A stretch of 64,000 bases of DNA from contig CAUYUJ010001292.1 of assembly GCA_963575745.1 (NCBI GenBank), forward strand, positions 303,501-367,500. Reading direction: 5' to 3'. This stretch comes from Prorocentrum cordatum (taxonomy: Eukaryota; Sar; Dinophyceae; Prorocentrales; Prorocentraceae). Positions 53,116 through 63,769 of the stretch are shown here, piece by piece. Positions within the stretch are counted from its first letter, which is position 1; the number at the start of each line of letters is the position of its first letter. The translations under genes were made by a program, and so were the position numbers. The notes beneath the pieces were generated by a model. The model saw only the letters and a program-made list of their open reading frames with translations, was not told the origin of the DNA and ran no database searches.

Positions 53116-53117
53116 TA

Positions 53118-54020
53118 TGGCGCTCCTTCTTTATCTTCTAGTAGTCGTCAGGGCCCTGGGGCTCGAGAGAGGGCCCCCGAGAGCCGACGTCGGGGGCAGA
53201 GCGCCCGGGGGAAAACACTTCGCTGAGATCCCACGTCGCCGTTAAGACCACAAGGGCGATTCACCATCGTCGAGACTCAACATCGCGAAACGCCACGACC
53301 AGAGCCCCCCAGACTCCGTTATTCGAGTCCGATCGATCTGAGAGGGTCACGGCGCCCCCAAGCCCGGGCGAAACCGCCCAGCCTGAACCAACGGCAGCCC
53401 GCGGTTCCCGGGGGAGAACCGAGAATGCGGACGGACAAATCGGGGGCGACAAAGAGGGGGGTGATGACCCTGACCTTCCAGGAGGGCTAAAAAATAGCAC
53501 CCGACGTACAAACCTATCCCAAAGCTATTCTACGTCTTGGTTTTAGGCTGTTTCGCTCAGCTTTTTAGGTTTTTAGGTTTCCAGTGCTACAAAATAGCTC
53601 TCTGGAAGGTCTGGGGACTAGGGGGGGGTATCATGGCTAGGGCCATGATATCTCCCCAGATTCCATGGCGCCTCTTCTTGTTTCGTTGCGTCCCTGGCCC
53701 CCACCCTGGGCCGCGCACGCGCCGCCGGCCATGATTTGCGCCCTCCCCTTCTTGGAAGCCCCCCTCTTGGCCGCCCCCGAAGAAACCGCCTGTGGGCAAA
53801 AAGCATACCGTCGGAGAGCCGGGACCTGCAACGCGGCGGTGCGCAAGGTCAAGGTCATTCAAAACCGATAGTTCTCGTTTTGAAGTGAGACTGCCTGATG
53901 CGTTCAGAAGCTTCCACTCTTCCACTGCCAGCAAACGAACTTTCACATCATGCATGTCATTCTTAATGGGGTCGACTGGTTCAGAAATGACAACTTTACA
54001 ACTGTTCATCCGCGCCAGTG
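53118..54020. other. No recognised gene
   Basis: Unique sequence. TTTTTAGGTTTTTAGG-type words at 53555-53580 have an inverted relative at 44340-44400. Confidence 0.4.
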
Positions 54021-54029
54021 GACAAACAT

Positions 54030-54276
54030 CAGAGGAGGAGGAGGAGGAGGAGGAGGAGGAGGAGGAGGAGCAGCAGGAGGAGCAGGAGGAGCAGGAGGAG
54101 GAGGAGGAGGAGGAGGAGGAGGAGGAGGAGGAGGAGGAGGAGGAGGAGGAGGAGGAGGAGGAGGAGGAAGGAGGAGGAGGAGGAGGAGGAGGAGGAGGGG
54201 AGGAGGAGGAGGAGGAGGAGGAGGAGGAGGAGCAGGAGGAGGAGGAGGAGGAGGAGGAGGAGCAGGAGGAGGAGGA
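54030..54276 (+). repeat. (GAG)n microsatellite
   Basis: About 245 bases of GGA/GAG with GCA interruptions. Confidence 0.85.
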
Positions 54277-54511
54277 CCGTCGGAGAGCCGGGACCCTCGC
54301 CAGGGCCCCATGGTGCGCCAGCGGCCTGCGGAGTCGCTGGCGCCGCTGGAGGCACGGGCGGCGGCCAGCCGGCCTCCCGAGCCAGCGTGCCGCGCCGGCT
54401 GGCTCTCGGCGACGATCGTCTGGCGGCGCCCGGCGACGAGGGCGCGGCCGAGAGGCAATCGGCCACGCGTAGGAGTGGCCCCTTTAAAACAAGGCTAGGA
54501 TCGGGATAAAT

Positions 54512-54564
54512 CGCTCCAGAGCGTTCCGGAGCGCTCTCAGAGCGTTCCGGAACGCTCTGGAGCG
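54512..54564. repeat. Hairpin with 25-base arms
   Basis: CGCTCCAGAGCGTTCCGG... at 54512-54536 pairs with 54540-54564 (24 of 25). Each arm is itself made of AGAGCGTTCCGGA(G/A)CGCTCT half-palindromes. Confidence 0.75.
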
Positions 54565-55004
54565 GCCGCGGCGCCCAATACATCCTCCAAACCCGCCGAT
54601 TCTCAGAGATTTCGAGTTATCCCGATCCGATTTTGTCCCGATCTTCGCGTCGTTTTACCCTTCGGCGGGTGACGTTCCCAGGAGCGTGTTTCTTCATTTC
54701 ATCGCTTGGGGCAGAAGGTTGTAGGGGGCGGTCAATGGAGAGGAAGCGTGCTGCCAAATGATTTACAGACGTCTAAAAGGTGTGCCAAACATGTTTTAGA
54801 TATGTGAGAAACATGTTTGAAACATGTTTAGAGCATGTTTTACACATTTAAAACACATTTTTAATTCAATGATAGGAATGTTCGAGTGTCCATTGTCATG
54901 GCATCCACAACTATAACGTAACGCCCCTCCCCCAGTGCGCTCCAGGTAATGCCCATGATCGCCGAAGATAAAGAAACGCGCTCCAGACGTCCAACGTCAG
55001 ACAT

Positions 55005-55105
55005 CAAGGCGGAGGTATCCATCCTTTGCGTCCTCCGGGGGCCAGTTCCGAGACATCAAGGCGGAGGTTTCCATCGTTTTTGTCCTCCGGGGACCGGTTC
55101 TGGGA
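55005..55105 (+). repeat. Approximately 48-bp tandem duplication
   Basis: AGACATCAAGGCGGAGGT...GTCCTCCGGGG.CC.GTTC occurs twice in a row. Confidence 0.65.
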
Positions 55106-55406
55106 TTTGGGACATTCATAGACGACCCGGTATGAGAAGTTTGCCCCAGGGGAAGGGGTCGGGACTTTGGGAGGACCCAGTCTTGCATCGCATCTTTGGG
55201 TGACCTCGCCTGTCCCCCAAATTTGTGTCTTTTCTTATGCCCGGCGCGGGCTCGATGTGGACTCGACGCGGATTTGGCGTGGATTCGACGCGGATCCAGC
55301 ACGACACGGGTCCGACGAGGCCGACAGGGTTTCGACACGGATTCGACGCGGCTCTAGGGCCGCGACGGGACAGACAAAAGTAGGGGAACGAATAATGACA
55401 TAAGCG

Positions 55407-55554
55407 CAAAAACTCGGAGGTCCGAGCGGATTTCTCGGATCCGCGCTGGGGCCCCCCGGCGGCGCCTCCGGCGCCGTTCCCGGCGCGCTCCGCGCGCCAG
55501 GGAAGGGGGGTCCAGCGCCGATCCGAGAAATCCCCGCGGACCTCCGAGTTTTTA
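55407..55554. mobile_element. M4 foldback element, diverged copy
   Basis: AAAAACTCGGAGGTCCG at the left pairs with CGGACCTCCGAGTTTTT at the right. The inner arms share GGATCCGCGCTGGG, and the centre is rich in GGCGCC. Confidence 0.6.
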
Positions 55555-55685
55555 TGTTTGTGTCAGTCTTCGTTTTCTTGAAAAGGTCCCCCAAAGATGC
55601 AACGTAACCAGGCCTGATCATACAAAGCAGCGCGTCGGGTGTCCGGGCTCATTGGCGGGCCCAGTGGGTGGTGACACTCACCAGA

Positions 55686-55849
55686 GACAAAAGTACCACT
55701 ACCACCAGCTAGGGGGGTGGCTGGCCCACCCTCTCGAGCTGGTGGCACCTCGTTCTGGCATGCCTCCAGAGAGTTCCAGGAAGGAGGTGCCACCAGCTCG
55801 AGGGGAGGGAGCGGCCACCCCCCGAGCTGGTGGTGGTGGTACTTTTGTC
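55686..55849. mobile_element. Foldback element with GACAAAAGTACCAC termini
   Basis: GACAAAAGTACCACTACCAC at the left pairs with GTGGTGGTACTTTTGTC at the right. Inner arms with CTCGAGCTGGTGGCACCT and AGGTGCCACCAGCTCGAG form a second stem. It is non-coding. Confidence 0.6.
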
Positions 55850-55934
55850 GCTCCTGAGACACCCCCCGATCGTGGAGTGCGGATGAGCGGCAGCAGCGGC
55901 TTGCGCTCCCCCTCACTCCTCCCTGCAGCTTGGC

Positions 55935-56263
55935 ATCGCTCGGACGTGTGGGTTTTCCTTCCGCGCGGATCATCGAGTTTTGATGTTCCTACTTCTTTTA
56001 GCCTGAACCACCAGGAAAGGATTTCGAGCACCAAGATGTCGTACCGAAGCTGGAGAGCTTTCACGTGTCGGGCTCTGGGAGGCGATGATTCCTCGTTCGA
56101 CACCGTCTCGATGGGCGGGGTGCTCGAAACCGTTTCTGGGACCTGGTCCTGAAATGTGATGGGAGCAGCATGACCCTCGAGGAGCACCCTTGACCCCCAG
56201 AGCCAAGACAAACATCACGCACGCCATCGACGAAAAGGACACGGGGAACGGACGTCCGAGCGA
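55935..56263. mobile_element. M2 element interrupted by another repeat (about 329 bp)
   Basis: M2 termini lie at both ends (ATCGCTCGGACGT and ACGTCCGAGCGA). The middle (about 56020-56170) is a copy of a second family whose ends are TTTCGAGCACC and GGTGCTCGAAA. That family recurs alone at about 56830-57030. This is a nested insertion. Confidence 0.6.
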
Positions 56264-56492
56264 CGTCGGGAGCCTTGGGACGGGGGCCAATGCAACCCGG
56301 GGGTGAGCCAGAGCCCGGGGTCTTGCGGGATCCTGCAGGGCCAGGGCCGCACTGACCCGGGCCTGGGTGCGGGATCCTGCAGGATCTCGGCAGGATCCTT
56401 CGCATCGACCCAGGTTCGGGCGCAGGGTCTTGCAGGATCCTGCAAGGCCTGACGGACCTGGGGCCAACTGGCCCGGGTCAGACGATCCTTAA

Positions 56493-56643
56493 GTCGGGCC
56501 TGTCCCTCTACAGGAGGACTATTCAAAAATAGTCAAAAACTAGTATGGAGACGGTTTTTTTTTAACGTTTGTTCGGTAATTTTGGGATATTTCTGTTTTT
56601 TTATGTTTCGCCCAGATTCCCCCCTGTAGGGGGACACGCCCGA
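56493..56643. mobile_element. M1 short non-autonomous element
   Basis: The outer TTAAGTCGGGCCTGTCCC pairs with GGGGACACGCCCGAATTAA. The flanks GACGATCC and GACGATAC form an 8-bp duplication with one mismatch. Confidence 0.7.
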
Positions 56644-56825
56644 ATTAAGACGATACCCGACGATGGCGAGCCCTTGGGGGGCCAACTCCTGCGCGCGGCC
56701 GAGCGTGGAGCGCGGGGAGCTCCTCCCTGACGGCCTCGGCTCCTGCTCGGGGGCTGCTGCGCTCGCGCCCCCGGCCCAGGCCGCCAGGACGTCCGCTGCT
56801 GTGATGCAGTCGGGCATGTCCCTCT

Positions 56826-57030
56826 GCAGTTATGGTGTTCCAACCTGCTGCAGCCTGGATGTCCAGAAAGAGTTTCGAGCACCAGAAGAGTAACGAAACT
56901 CGAGGGTTTTCACGTGTCGGGCCCTGGGAGGCACTCGTCCGACACTGTTTCGACACTCTTTCGACACCTTTCCGGGTGCTCGAAATTATTTCTGGGATGT
57001 GGTCCTTAAGTGCGATGGGAGCAACATAAC
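56826..57030. mobile_element. Dispersed inverted-repeat element with TTTCGAGCACC / GGTGCTCGAAA
   Basis: It shares TTTCGAGCACC, TTTTCACGTGTCGGG, GGTGCTCGAAA and GCGATGGGAGCA, in order, with the insert in the M2 copy at 55935. It is non-coding. Confidence 0.5.
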
Positions 57031-57034
57031 CCTA

Positions 57035-57152
57035 CAGGAGGGATATTCAACAGTAGTCAAACATTCTCTTAGGTCCGACTAGTTTCGAATCTTGGTTGGC
57101 TATTGTTGGTTTTTCTCCCCAAATCCGCCTGTATGAGGAAATGCCCGACCTA
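57035..57152. mobile_element. M1 element, left end truncated
   Basis: It shows CTACAGGAGGGATATTCAA and the right end ATGCCCGACCTAA, but the GTCGGGC left terminus is missing. It abuts the repeat that also flanks the 17-kb element. Confidence 0.5.
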
Positions 57153-57163
57153 ATGTCATCAGG

Positions 57164-57890
57164 ACAGTCCTGGAGGCCTCGCGCGGCGCGCCATAGCTGT
57201 ATCATCAAGTTCGCGCGGCGATGCTCCGACGCAAATCCGACCTGAGTCCGACACAACACCGGCGTGAGCCCGACGCACATCCGACGCGGATCCGACGCAC
57301 ACTGGGTCTCGGGTTGCCGCGCGAGGCCTCCAGGCTTTTCCACACAGCCAACATGTGAGGTCTCCCCGGGGCCTCCGGAGCACCCCTCGCGAGGCCGAGC
57401 GGGCCTCGGGGGCTCCGTGCGGGAGCGAACACCCGAGGGCACCCTCGGGCCAGGGGCACCTCGTCAGCAGCCCCCGGCCTGCGCGTAGCCGAGAAGTGAG
57501 CGCCGGGAACTCCTCCCCGCCGGCCGCCGGCGGCGAGCGCGCCGCCGAGCGGCAGGAGAGCGCCGGGAGCTCACCCCGGGGCGGGCGAGCCCTGCCTCTG
57601 GCGGAGGGTGTCTTGTCGAACGCTGCGTCTCTCGGTGCGATCGAAGTGGGAACGGGGAGGCTGGGCCCGGAGGCGGGCAGCATCGGCGGCGAGCGGGGGC
57701 CAAGTGGGGAGGAGAAGGCCTTCGCAGCAGGCGGCGGGGCTTTTCAGAGGCCCTCGCTCCTTCCTGAGGAGTGGATGGTGCCTTCGGGGAAGTCCCGGGA
57801 GACTTCTCAGGAGGCCGGGGCAACACTTCCGAGCTTTCCGAGAAGGCCCGCCCCTTCTCACTTCCCCCCCCCCGGCTCACCGCCGAGAGC
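57164..57890. repeat. Dispersed repeat R6, uninterrupted paralogue
   Basis: It contains TCCTGGAGGCCTCGCGCG and GTATCATCAAG (compare the left flank of the 17-kb element), directly continuous with GATGCTCCGACG and CCGACCTGAGTCCGAC (compare the right flank). It therefore acts as a diverged empty site. Confidence 0.5.
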
Positions 57891-58529
57891 AGTTCCTCTC
57901 CATTTTGAAGGGGATCTGCTGTTTGTGTCGCCGCGGGCCTGGTCCATTTGAGACTGAAGGCCGCCTGCCCAACTGCGGCCGGTGCCTGAACATGAGACTT
58001 GTGACTATGCGACGGATCTGATAGGGCTATCCAGATGCCCGAAGCAGTCTCTTTTTCGTTGGTTGGCTTATCGGATTCCTAAGCGTCTTGGCGAGATTCT
58101 TATGAAGTGCGAATAATGATGGCAATACCAATTTATATTATGGTACTGGCCCGCATTCTCTCTTCTTCGATTGCATCCCCGAGAGCGTGTTCGAGGTGAA
58201 ATACCCCAGTTCAGCCCCGAACTGCGGCCGCTTCTGGTTTTGGGCAACGTTCGTTGTTGGGACTCGTGCCAGTTATTTCCATACCATTCTGGACGTCCAG
58301 CGAGTGTGTTTTATCAGTTCCGGCATCCAGGTGACGCTTTCGTGCCCCTGGGCCATTCAACAGGGATCTGGGGCGAAAAACTGGAACCCCCGTGTGGGGA
58401 AGCGGTCGGGAGCTTTGGGGCCACGCACTGGCAAAGACCGCACCGCCAGAGGACAGGAGAGGGGGGCGAGTGTCGGGCGGGTGGTAGCCGGGGGTGACCT
58501 GCATCGGGGGTGAACAAGAGTCGCTTGGC

Positions 58530-58649
58530 ATCGCTCGGACGTGTGCATTTTTTCTCGGCGAGGACCATCGAGGAGCATCCTTGATCATTTGGCGAAAAAA
58601 ACCACGCACAAAACCGTAAACAAAAACAGGGAATGGACGTCCGAGCGAT
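58530..58649. mobile_element. M2 MITE-like element
   Basis: The 13-bp termini are intact and the interior is almost identical to the copy at 5626, including the A-rich run before ACGTCCGAGCGAT. Confidence 0.7.
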
Positions 58650-58766
58650 GGCCAGAGAGGGCCCTGAAGGGGCACTTTGGGGCCCCTTTCAGAGCCAGTG
58701 CACGGGCCCCAAGAGGGGCCCTCAAGTGCTCCTTGAGGGCCCTTTTTTCTCGAAGAAGAATGATCA

Positions 58767-58821
58767 CCACCCACCAAACCACCCCAACCCAACCCGAAGG
58801 CCTCAATCTGCCCTCCACTTC

Positions 58822-58896
<75 letters not shown>

Positions 58897-58993
58897 GGGG
58901 GTCGGGGAACATTGAAACAACACAAATGGAACCCGTAGCCCCCCCCAACCCGAAATTCGGGCCTTCGGGTTGGGTTGGGATGGTCTGGCAGAC
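58767..58993. mobile_element. M5 inverted-repeat element with an internal (TG)n expansion
   Basis: It has the same termini and interior motifs as 43954-44132. A TG repeat of about 68 bases (58826-58893) replaces the short T/G stretch before GGTCGGGGAACATTGA. Confidence 0.6.
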
Positions 58994-59027
58994 AGTCAAA
59001 GAACACGCCATGGACCATGGACGTACA

Positions 59028-59170
59028 CTTTTGGCGCTCCGCGCGGATTGCTTGGAGCCGCGCGGGGCTCCCCCGGCGGCGCCTCCGTCGCCGCTCCCTG
59101 GCGCGCGAAGCGCGCCAGGGAGGGGGGTCCGGCGCAGATCCAAGACATCCGCGCGGAGCGCCAGAAGTTT
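59028..59170. mobile_element. M4 foldback element
   Basis: ACTTTTGGCGCTCCGCGCGG pairs with CCGCGCGGAGCGCCAGAAGT. The centre is CTGGCGCGCGAAGCGCGCCAG.. in a GC-rich loop. A more diverged relative may be present at about 43757-43882. Confidence 0.6.
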
Positions 59171-59183
59171 CTGTGTATGGCGT

Positions 59184-59184
<1 letters not shown>

Positions 59185-59218
<34 letters not shown>

Positions 59219-59600
59219 GCTGCTGCTGTTGTTGTTGTTGTTGCTGTTGCTGTTGTTGTTGTTTTTTTTATTATTCCTCTATTTTCTTAGTGTTATCCTT
59301 TGTTCATCATTATTATTATGTTTAGATGTCCTTCTTCTTCTTATTACTGTATATTATTCGTCTGTGCTATTATAATTATTCTTCTAAGTTCTCATCATTC
59401 TTTTATTTTTAATTATTTGTATTATTGTTCGATTTGCTTGTTCTTATCGTTCGATTGTATTATTATTGTTATCCTTGTTAGTCCTATTAGTATTACCATT
59501 ATTATTATTCTTCTTATGTTTCTTCTTCTTCTTCTTCTTATTATTATTATTCTTATTATTATTGTTTCTTATCATTATTTATTATTCTTATTCTTAGTGT
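59185..59600 (+). repeat. (GTT)n then TTATTA/TTCTTC-rich tract
   Basis: GTT/GCT triplets to about 59260, then about 330 bases of AT-rich TTATTATTC-like sequence. This is an unusually AT-rich island. Confidence 0.7.
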
Positions 59601-59824
59601 TTCTTCGCCCCCCATTCAGGTTACCCCCCGTTGGCGCCCGCCCGAAGGTGGGAGAGCGGGGGTGGCGGAATCCAGTTCGGAGGGCGGCGAGGCGTCGACG
59701 AACAGCCACCCAGGGGGGCCACCTCCAACTGCGAGGTGGTCCACGAGGCCTCCCCGAGCTGCAGAGGGCGGGGGACGTGTCTCGAGCGAGAGGGGGGGGG
59801 CCCACACCACCGGGGAGACCCCCT

Positions 59825-60230
59825 CCCCTGCTCCTCCTGCTCCTCCTGCTCCTCCTGCTCCTCCTGCTGCTCCTCCTCCTCCTCCTCCTCCTCCTCATGA
59901 TCCTCCTGCTGCTGCTCCTCCTCCTCCTCCTCCTCCTGCTCCTCCTTCTCCTCCTCCTCCTCCTCCTCCTCCTGCTCCTCCGCCTCCTCCTCTTCCTCCT
60001 CCTCCTCCTCCGCCTCCTCCTCCCCCTCCTCTCCTCCTCCTCCTCCTCCTCCTCCTCCTCCTCCTCCTCCTCCCTCCTCCTCGTCCTCCCCTCCCCCTCC
60101 CCCTCCCCTCCCCTCCCCCTCCTCCCTCCTCTCCTTCCTCCTCATCCTCCTCCTCCTCCTCCTCCTCTCCTCCTCCTCATCCTCCTCCTCCTCCTCCTCC
60201 TCTCCTCCTCCTCCTCCTCCTCCTCTTGGG
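59825..60230 (+). repeat. (CTC)n microsatellite
   Basis: About 400 bases of CTC/CTG triplets. The long leucine/serine/proline frames are artefacts. Confidence 0.85.
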
Positions 60231-60705
60231 TTCCTCGCAGCTCCTCGCCCTGGTGGTGTTGGTGTGTCGCCTTGCATTTGTTCCTATCCTCCAGTGCGTG
60301 CAGCCGGTCTCCGCCCCGCCGCCGGGCATCTTCTCCTCGGTGCATGTGGCCGCCTCCTGGCGCCGGCAGGCGCCAGACAGACCAGCGTCGCACACCGCTC
60401 CGGGGGTCGCAGAGAAAGGGCTGTCCCAAGGTGGGGCCCCAAACCCCCTCGCTTTGTGGACAAAAATCGCGGCGGGAGGTTTTTCCATATTTTCGGCCTC
60501 TGCAGGGCCCTCACCGGGCCTCGGGATCGTCAAAACCCGGCTCGGGATGAAAAACCCGTCCCGGCGAAGGGGCCGGGGCGCAGACCTTTGGGAGTCGACG
60601 TTTTGACCAAGTCACGACGTCGGGGGTCTGGGGCTGGGGAACGGGCCCAGCTGGATGCTCCCGTTTCACGCGTTTCCTTCTTCCAGGGGCCGTTCGGAGC
60701 GATGT

Positions 60706-60949
60706 TGAGCCTTTTTTTATTCATTCTTTTGCCGATCGTCGCAGCGCAGGCCCTCGCCCCCCCCTCCCCCCCCACCCCATGGGGCAGATCTTGGCTGTTT
60801 TTGGCGCCTGTTTCGAGCAGGTGGAGTCTCCCCCAGGGGCAGCACTCTTGCAAACGCTCGCGCGGAGCAGAGGTCTGAAGCCAGATTCCCCCCCCCTCCC
60901 CCCACCCCTTTCCGCCCAACGTCGAAACGCCGAGAAAAAAATCGCTCAC
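60706..60949 (+). repeat. Dispersed repeat R1, copy 3
   Basis: It matches the two other copies (TTTGCCGATCG, GATCTTGGCTGTTTTTGGCG, GAGCAGGTGGAGTC, GTCGAAACGCCGA), with a longer C-rich stretch. Confidence 0.6.
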
Positions 60950-62960
60950 ACGTTCCTTCCAACCGCACCTTTGCCCCTGCCCCCGCCTGTTTGTGCCCCC
61001 CCATGGGGAGCGGAGCCGCTGGCCCCCCCCTGCGCCGCCCCCCCCCCATCGTCGCCCGCCCCGGTCGTCCGCGGCGCTGAGCGCCCCGCGGCGAGAGAGC
61101 GCCGAGGGCTCGTCCGCGGCGGCAAGGGACGCAGACCCCGCCCGCGACCATGGCAAGCATCGCGGCGGAGGGCTTCCCAGAGATCCGACGTCGTGCCTCT
61201 TTCAGTGCGGGGTCCCCAGAAGTCGCTCCCCAGGACCGGCCTTTTTCATCCCAACAGAAGTGGTTTTTGGACGGTCCCGGGGCCTGGCGAGGGCCCCTGG
61301 AGGCCGAAAGTAGCGAAAAGCTTCCGCCCTGATTTTTTCCAGTGCGTTGGATCTCTGGGTTTGGCTCTCCTGGTCTGCCGCGGCCCTCGCCGGGCCCCAG
61401 GGGGCCGTCGCAGCGAGCAGTTCGGGGTGGGGAGCCGGTCCCGGGGTGGGGGCCGGGGGCCTCTGGGGGTCCAAGTGGGAGCCTTTGTTTTGCTTAGATT
61501 CCGGCAAGTTTACTTGCATGGCGTTTGGCTCCCCCTCCCCGCCTCGCCCCTCTCTTCAAGGGACCACTAGCGTGCAAGTGCCTGTCGACGTGCGTGAGTT
61601 TCGCACGTGCAAGTCGTTAGCGGCTTGCTTCAGGTTTAGCCCCCCCAAGTCAAGCAATGGCGAAGCGTCTTGTGTCGCCTATCGCCCTACCAAACAACGT
61701 TCCAATAGCCTTTTGTGGATTCCACGAATTGTTCTTACAACATTTCTGGCTGGGACTGTCTTGTTTTAACGCATTGGGTCAATGTTCTGAGAACCTTGTT
61801 TTTGGTCTGAGAACATTGTGGTAGGACTATAGGAATGCGGGGACGGTCGGTCCCTGCTCAAAGTAAACTTGCCAGGGTCAAACAACAGGCTCTCGTGACA
61901 AGCCGCGGCCTCGCGGGGTCCGGGGGAGGCGCCTGGCTGGAGAGGCGGACCGCCCACTTCTGATCTTTGAGGGCAGAAGAGCCCCCAACCCTATGAACAC
62001 GAGGAAAACGTAGCCTCACTGAGGCCCCCGTCTTCGCACTGGGGATCACACATCGGGGCGGTTTGGTTCGGTACGCCTACAGACCCCTATCCCTATAATT
62101 AGTGTTCCGGGCCCTCCGAACTTGGGTCCTCTCCCAAAGGGTTTGGGGTCCTCTGATGCCCAATCTCATCTGACAGGCCGCCTCCTTCCGAGAGGCCTCT
62201 CGGGTGCCTCTGGGTCACGGTCGCTCAAGGGCGCAGGGGACGACGGCGTTGCGCGCCGCGGTCTGGGTGGGAGAGGTGCCCTCCTCCGCGGGGGCCGCGC
62301 GGGAGCGCGAAGGCGGTCGCGGTCCGAGCCCTGCGCGGCGCGAAGGGCAAAGCTGGGCGCCCCGGCTGCTCTCCGGAGGCTCCCGAGAGGCCCCCGACCG
62401 TCCCGTTGGAGGCGCGCCGGGTCCTCGACCGGGGCAGGGCCTCTCCTGCCGGCCCCGGCTGCTGCCCTTGCCGCCGACCTCGTGCTCCCCAGGCTGAGCT
62501 GCTGATGCGGGGCCTGTAGGGGGATGCGGACTGCAGTCGAGTCTGACCAGCAGGTCGACCCTGCCGAGCCAAGGGGCCCCGTGTATACCACGTCTCCTGT
62601 CCTCCGCACTCCAGGGGCGAGGGTCGTGTCCGCGGAAGGGTCCTGTGTCCTCTCGAGCGTCCTCTCCAGTCAGACTCGGCCGCATGGGGGGGGCACAGGG
62701 GCCCACTCTAGGGCGGGCGCCCACAGAGCGCTGTCGCCCTCTGTGGCCGCACCGCTGCGGGGCCTTCGCATTTTTCCCAGGGCGCATGGATCGTCGGCGG
62801 CGTCGCCGATTTCGGCTTCCTTTTCGGCGCGCAGTCGTTTCACTCCCACCACTCTCGGTGCAGCGCACCTCCGCTGCCGGATAGCGAAGTCTGCCAGCGC
62901 GCTCGGCAACGTACGGCTCTGGGTTGATCTGCAAGGGGCCGGTATAAGGCGTCGGATTGC
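60950..62960. other. No recognised gene
   Basis: GC-rich unique sequence with many short frames on both strands. None has a recognisable motif or clean coding composition. Confidence 0.4.
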
Positions 62961-62968
62961 GCGCACGG

Positions 62969-63400
62969 GCGGAGGAGGAGGAGGAGGAGGAGGAGGAGGA
63001 GGAGGAGGAGGAGGAGGAGGAGGAGGAGGAGGAGGAGGAGAGGAGGAGGAGGAGGAGGAGGAGGAGGAGGAGGAGGAGGAGGAGGAGGAGGAGCAGGAGG
63101 AGGAGGGAGCAGGAGGAGCAGGAGGAGCAGGAGGAGCAGGAGAGGAGGCAGGAGCAGGAGGGAGGAGGAGGAGGAGCAGGAGGACAAGGAGGAGGAGGAG
63201 GAGGAGGAGGAGGAGGAGGAGGAGGAAAGGGAGGAGGAGGAGGAGGAGGAGGACGAGGAGGAGGAGGAGGAGGAGGAGGAGAGGAGGAGGAGGAGGTGGA
63301 GGAGGAGGAGGAGGAGGAGGAGGAGGGAGGAGGAGGAGGATAGGAGGAGAGGAGGGGAGGAGGAGGAGGAGGAGGAGGAGGAGGAGGAGGAGGAGGAGCC
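62969..63400 (+). repeat. (GGA)n microsatellite
   Basis: About 430 bases of GGA/GAG with GCA and GAA interruptions. Confidence 0.85.
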
Positions 63401-63579
63401 CCCCGAGGTAGTCCTGGCAGGCCTCAGCAGGCCCCCAGAGTGAGTAGTCTGAGGCGGCCTCAGCACCTCGACCCCTGGGCGCGGAGCGCCCCAGGGGCGC
63501 TGCCGGGGGCGGCGCCAGAGTGCCGAGACCGCCCCGTAGTCTTTGCGAAGGCCTCGCGGCCAGTGCCGCCGACCCTGAA

Positions 63580-63583
63580 GGGA

Positions 63584-63629
<46 letters not shown>

Positions 63630-63684
63630 GCGACGGCAACGACGACAATGGCGACGGCGACGGCGACGGCAACGACGACGGCAC

Positions 63685-63729
<45 letters not shown>

Positions 63730-63765
63730 TGGCGATGACAACGGCGACGGCGACGGCGACGCTTC
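63580..63765 (+). repeat. (GGCGAC)n / (GAC)n microsatellite
   Basis: GGCGACGGCGAC repeats with AACGAC interruptions. Confidence 0.8.
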
Positions 63766-63769
63766 GGCC

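Noticed and set aside
59300-60550. A 416-codon frame
   Set aside because: Low-complexity TTATTA and CTC tracts produce Ile/Leu/Pro runs with no ordinary protein segment.
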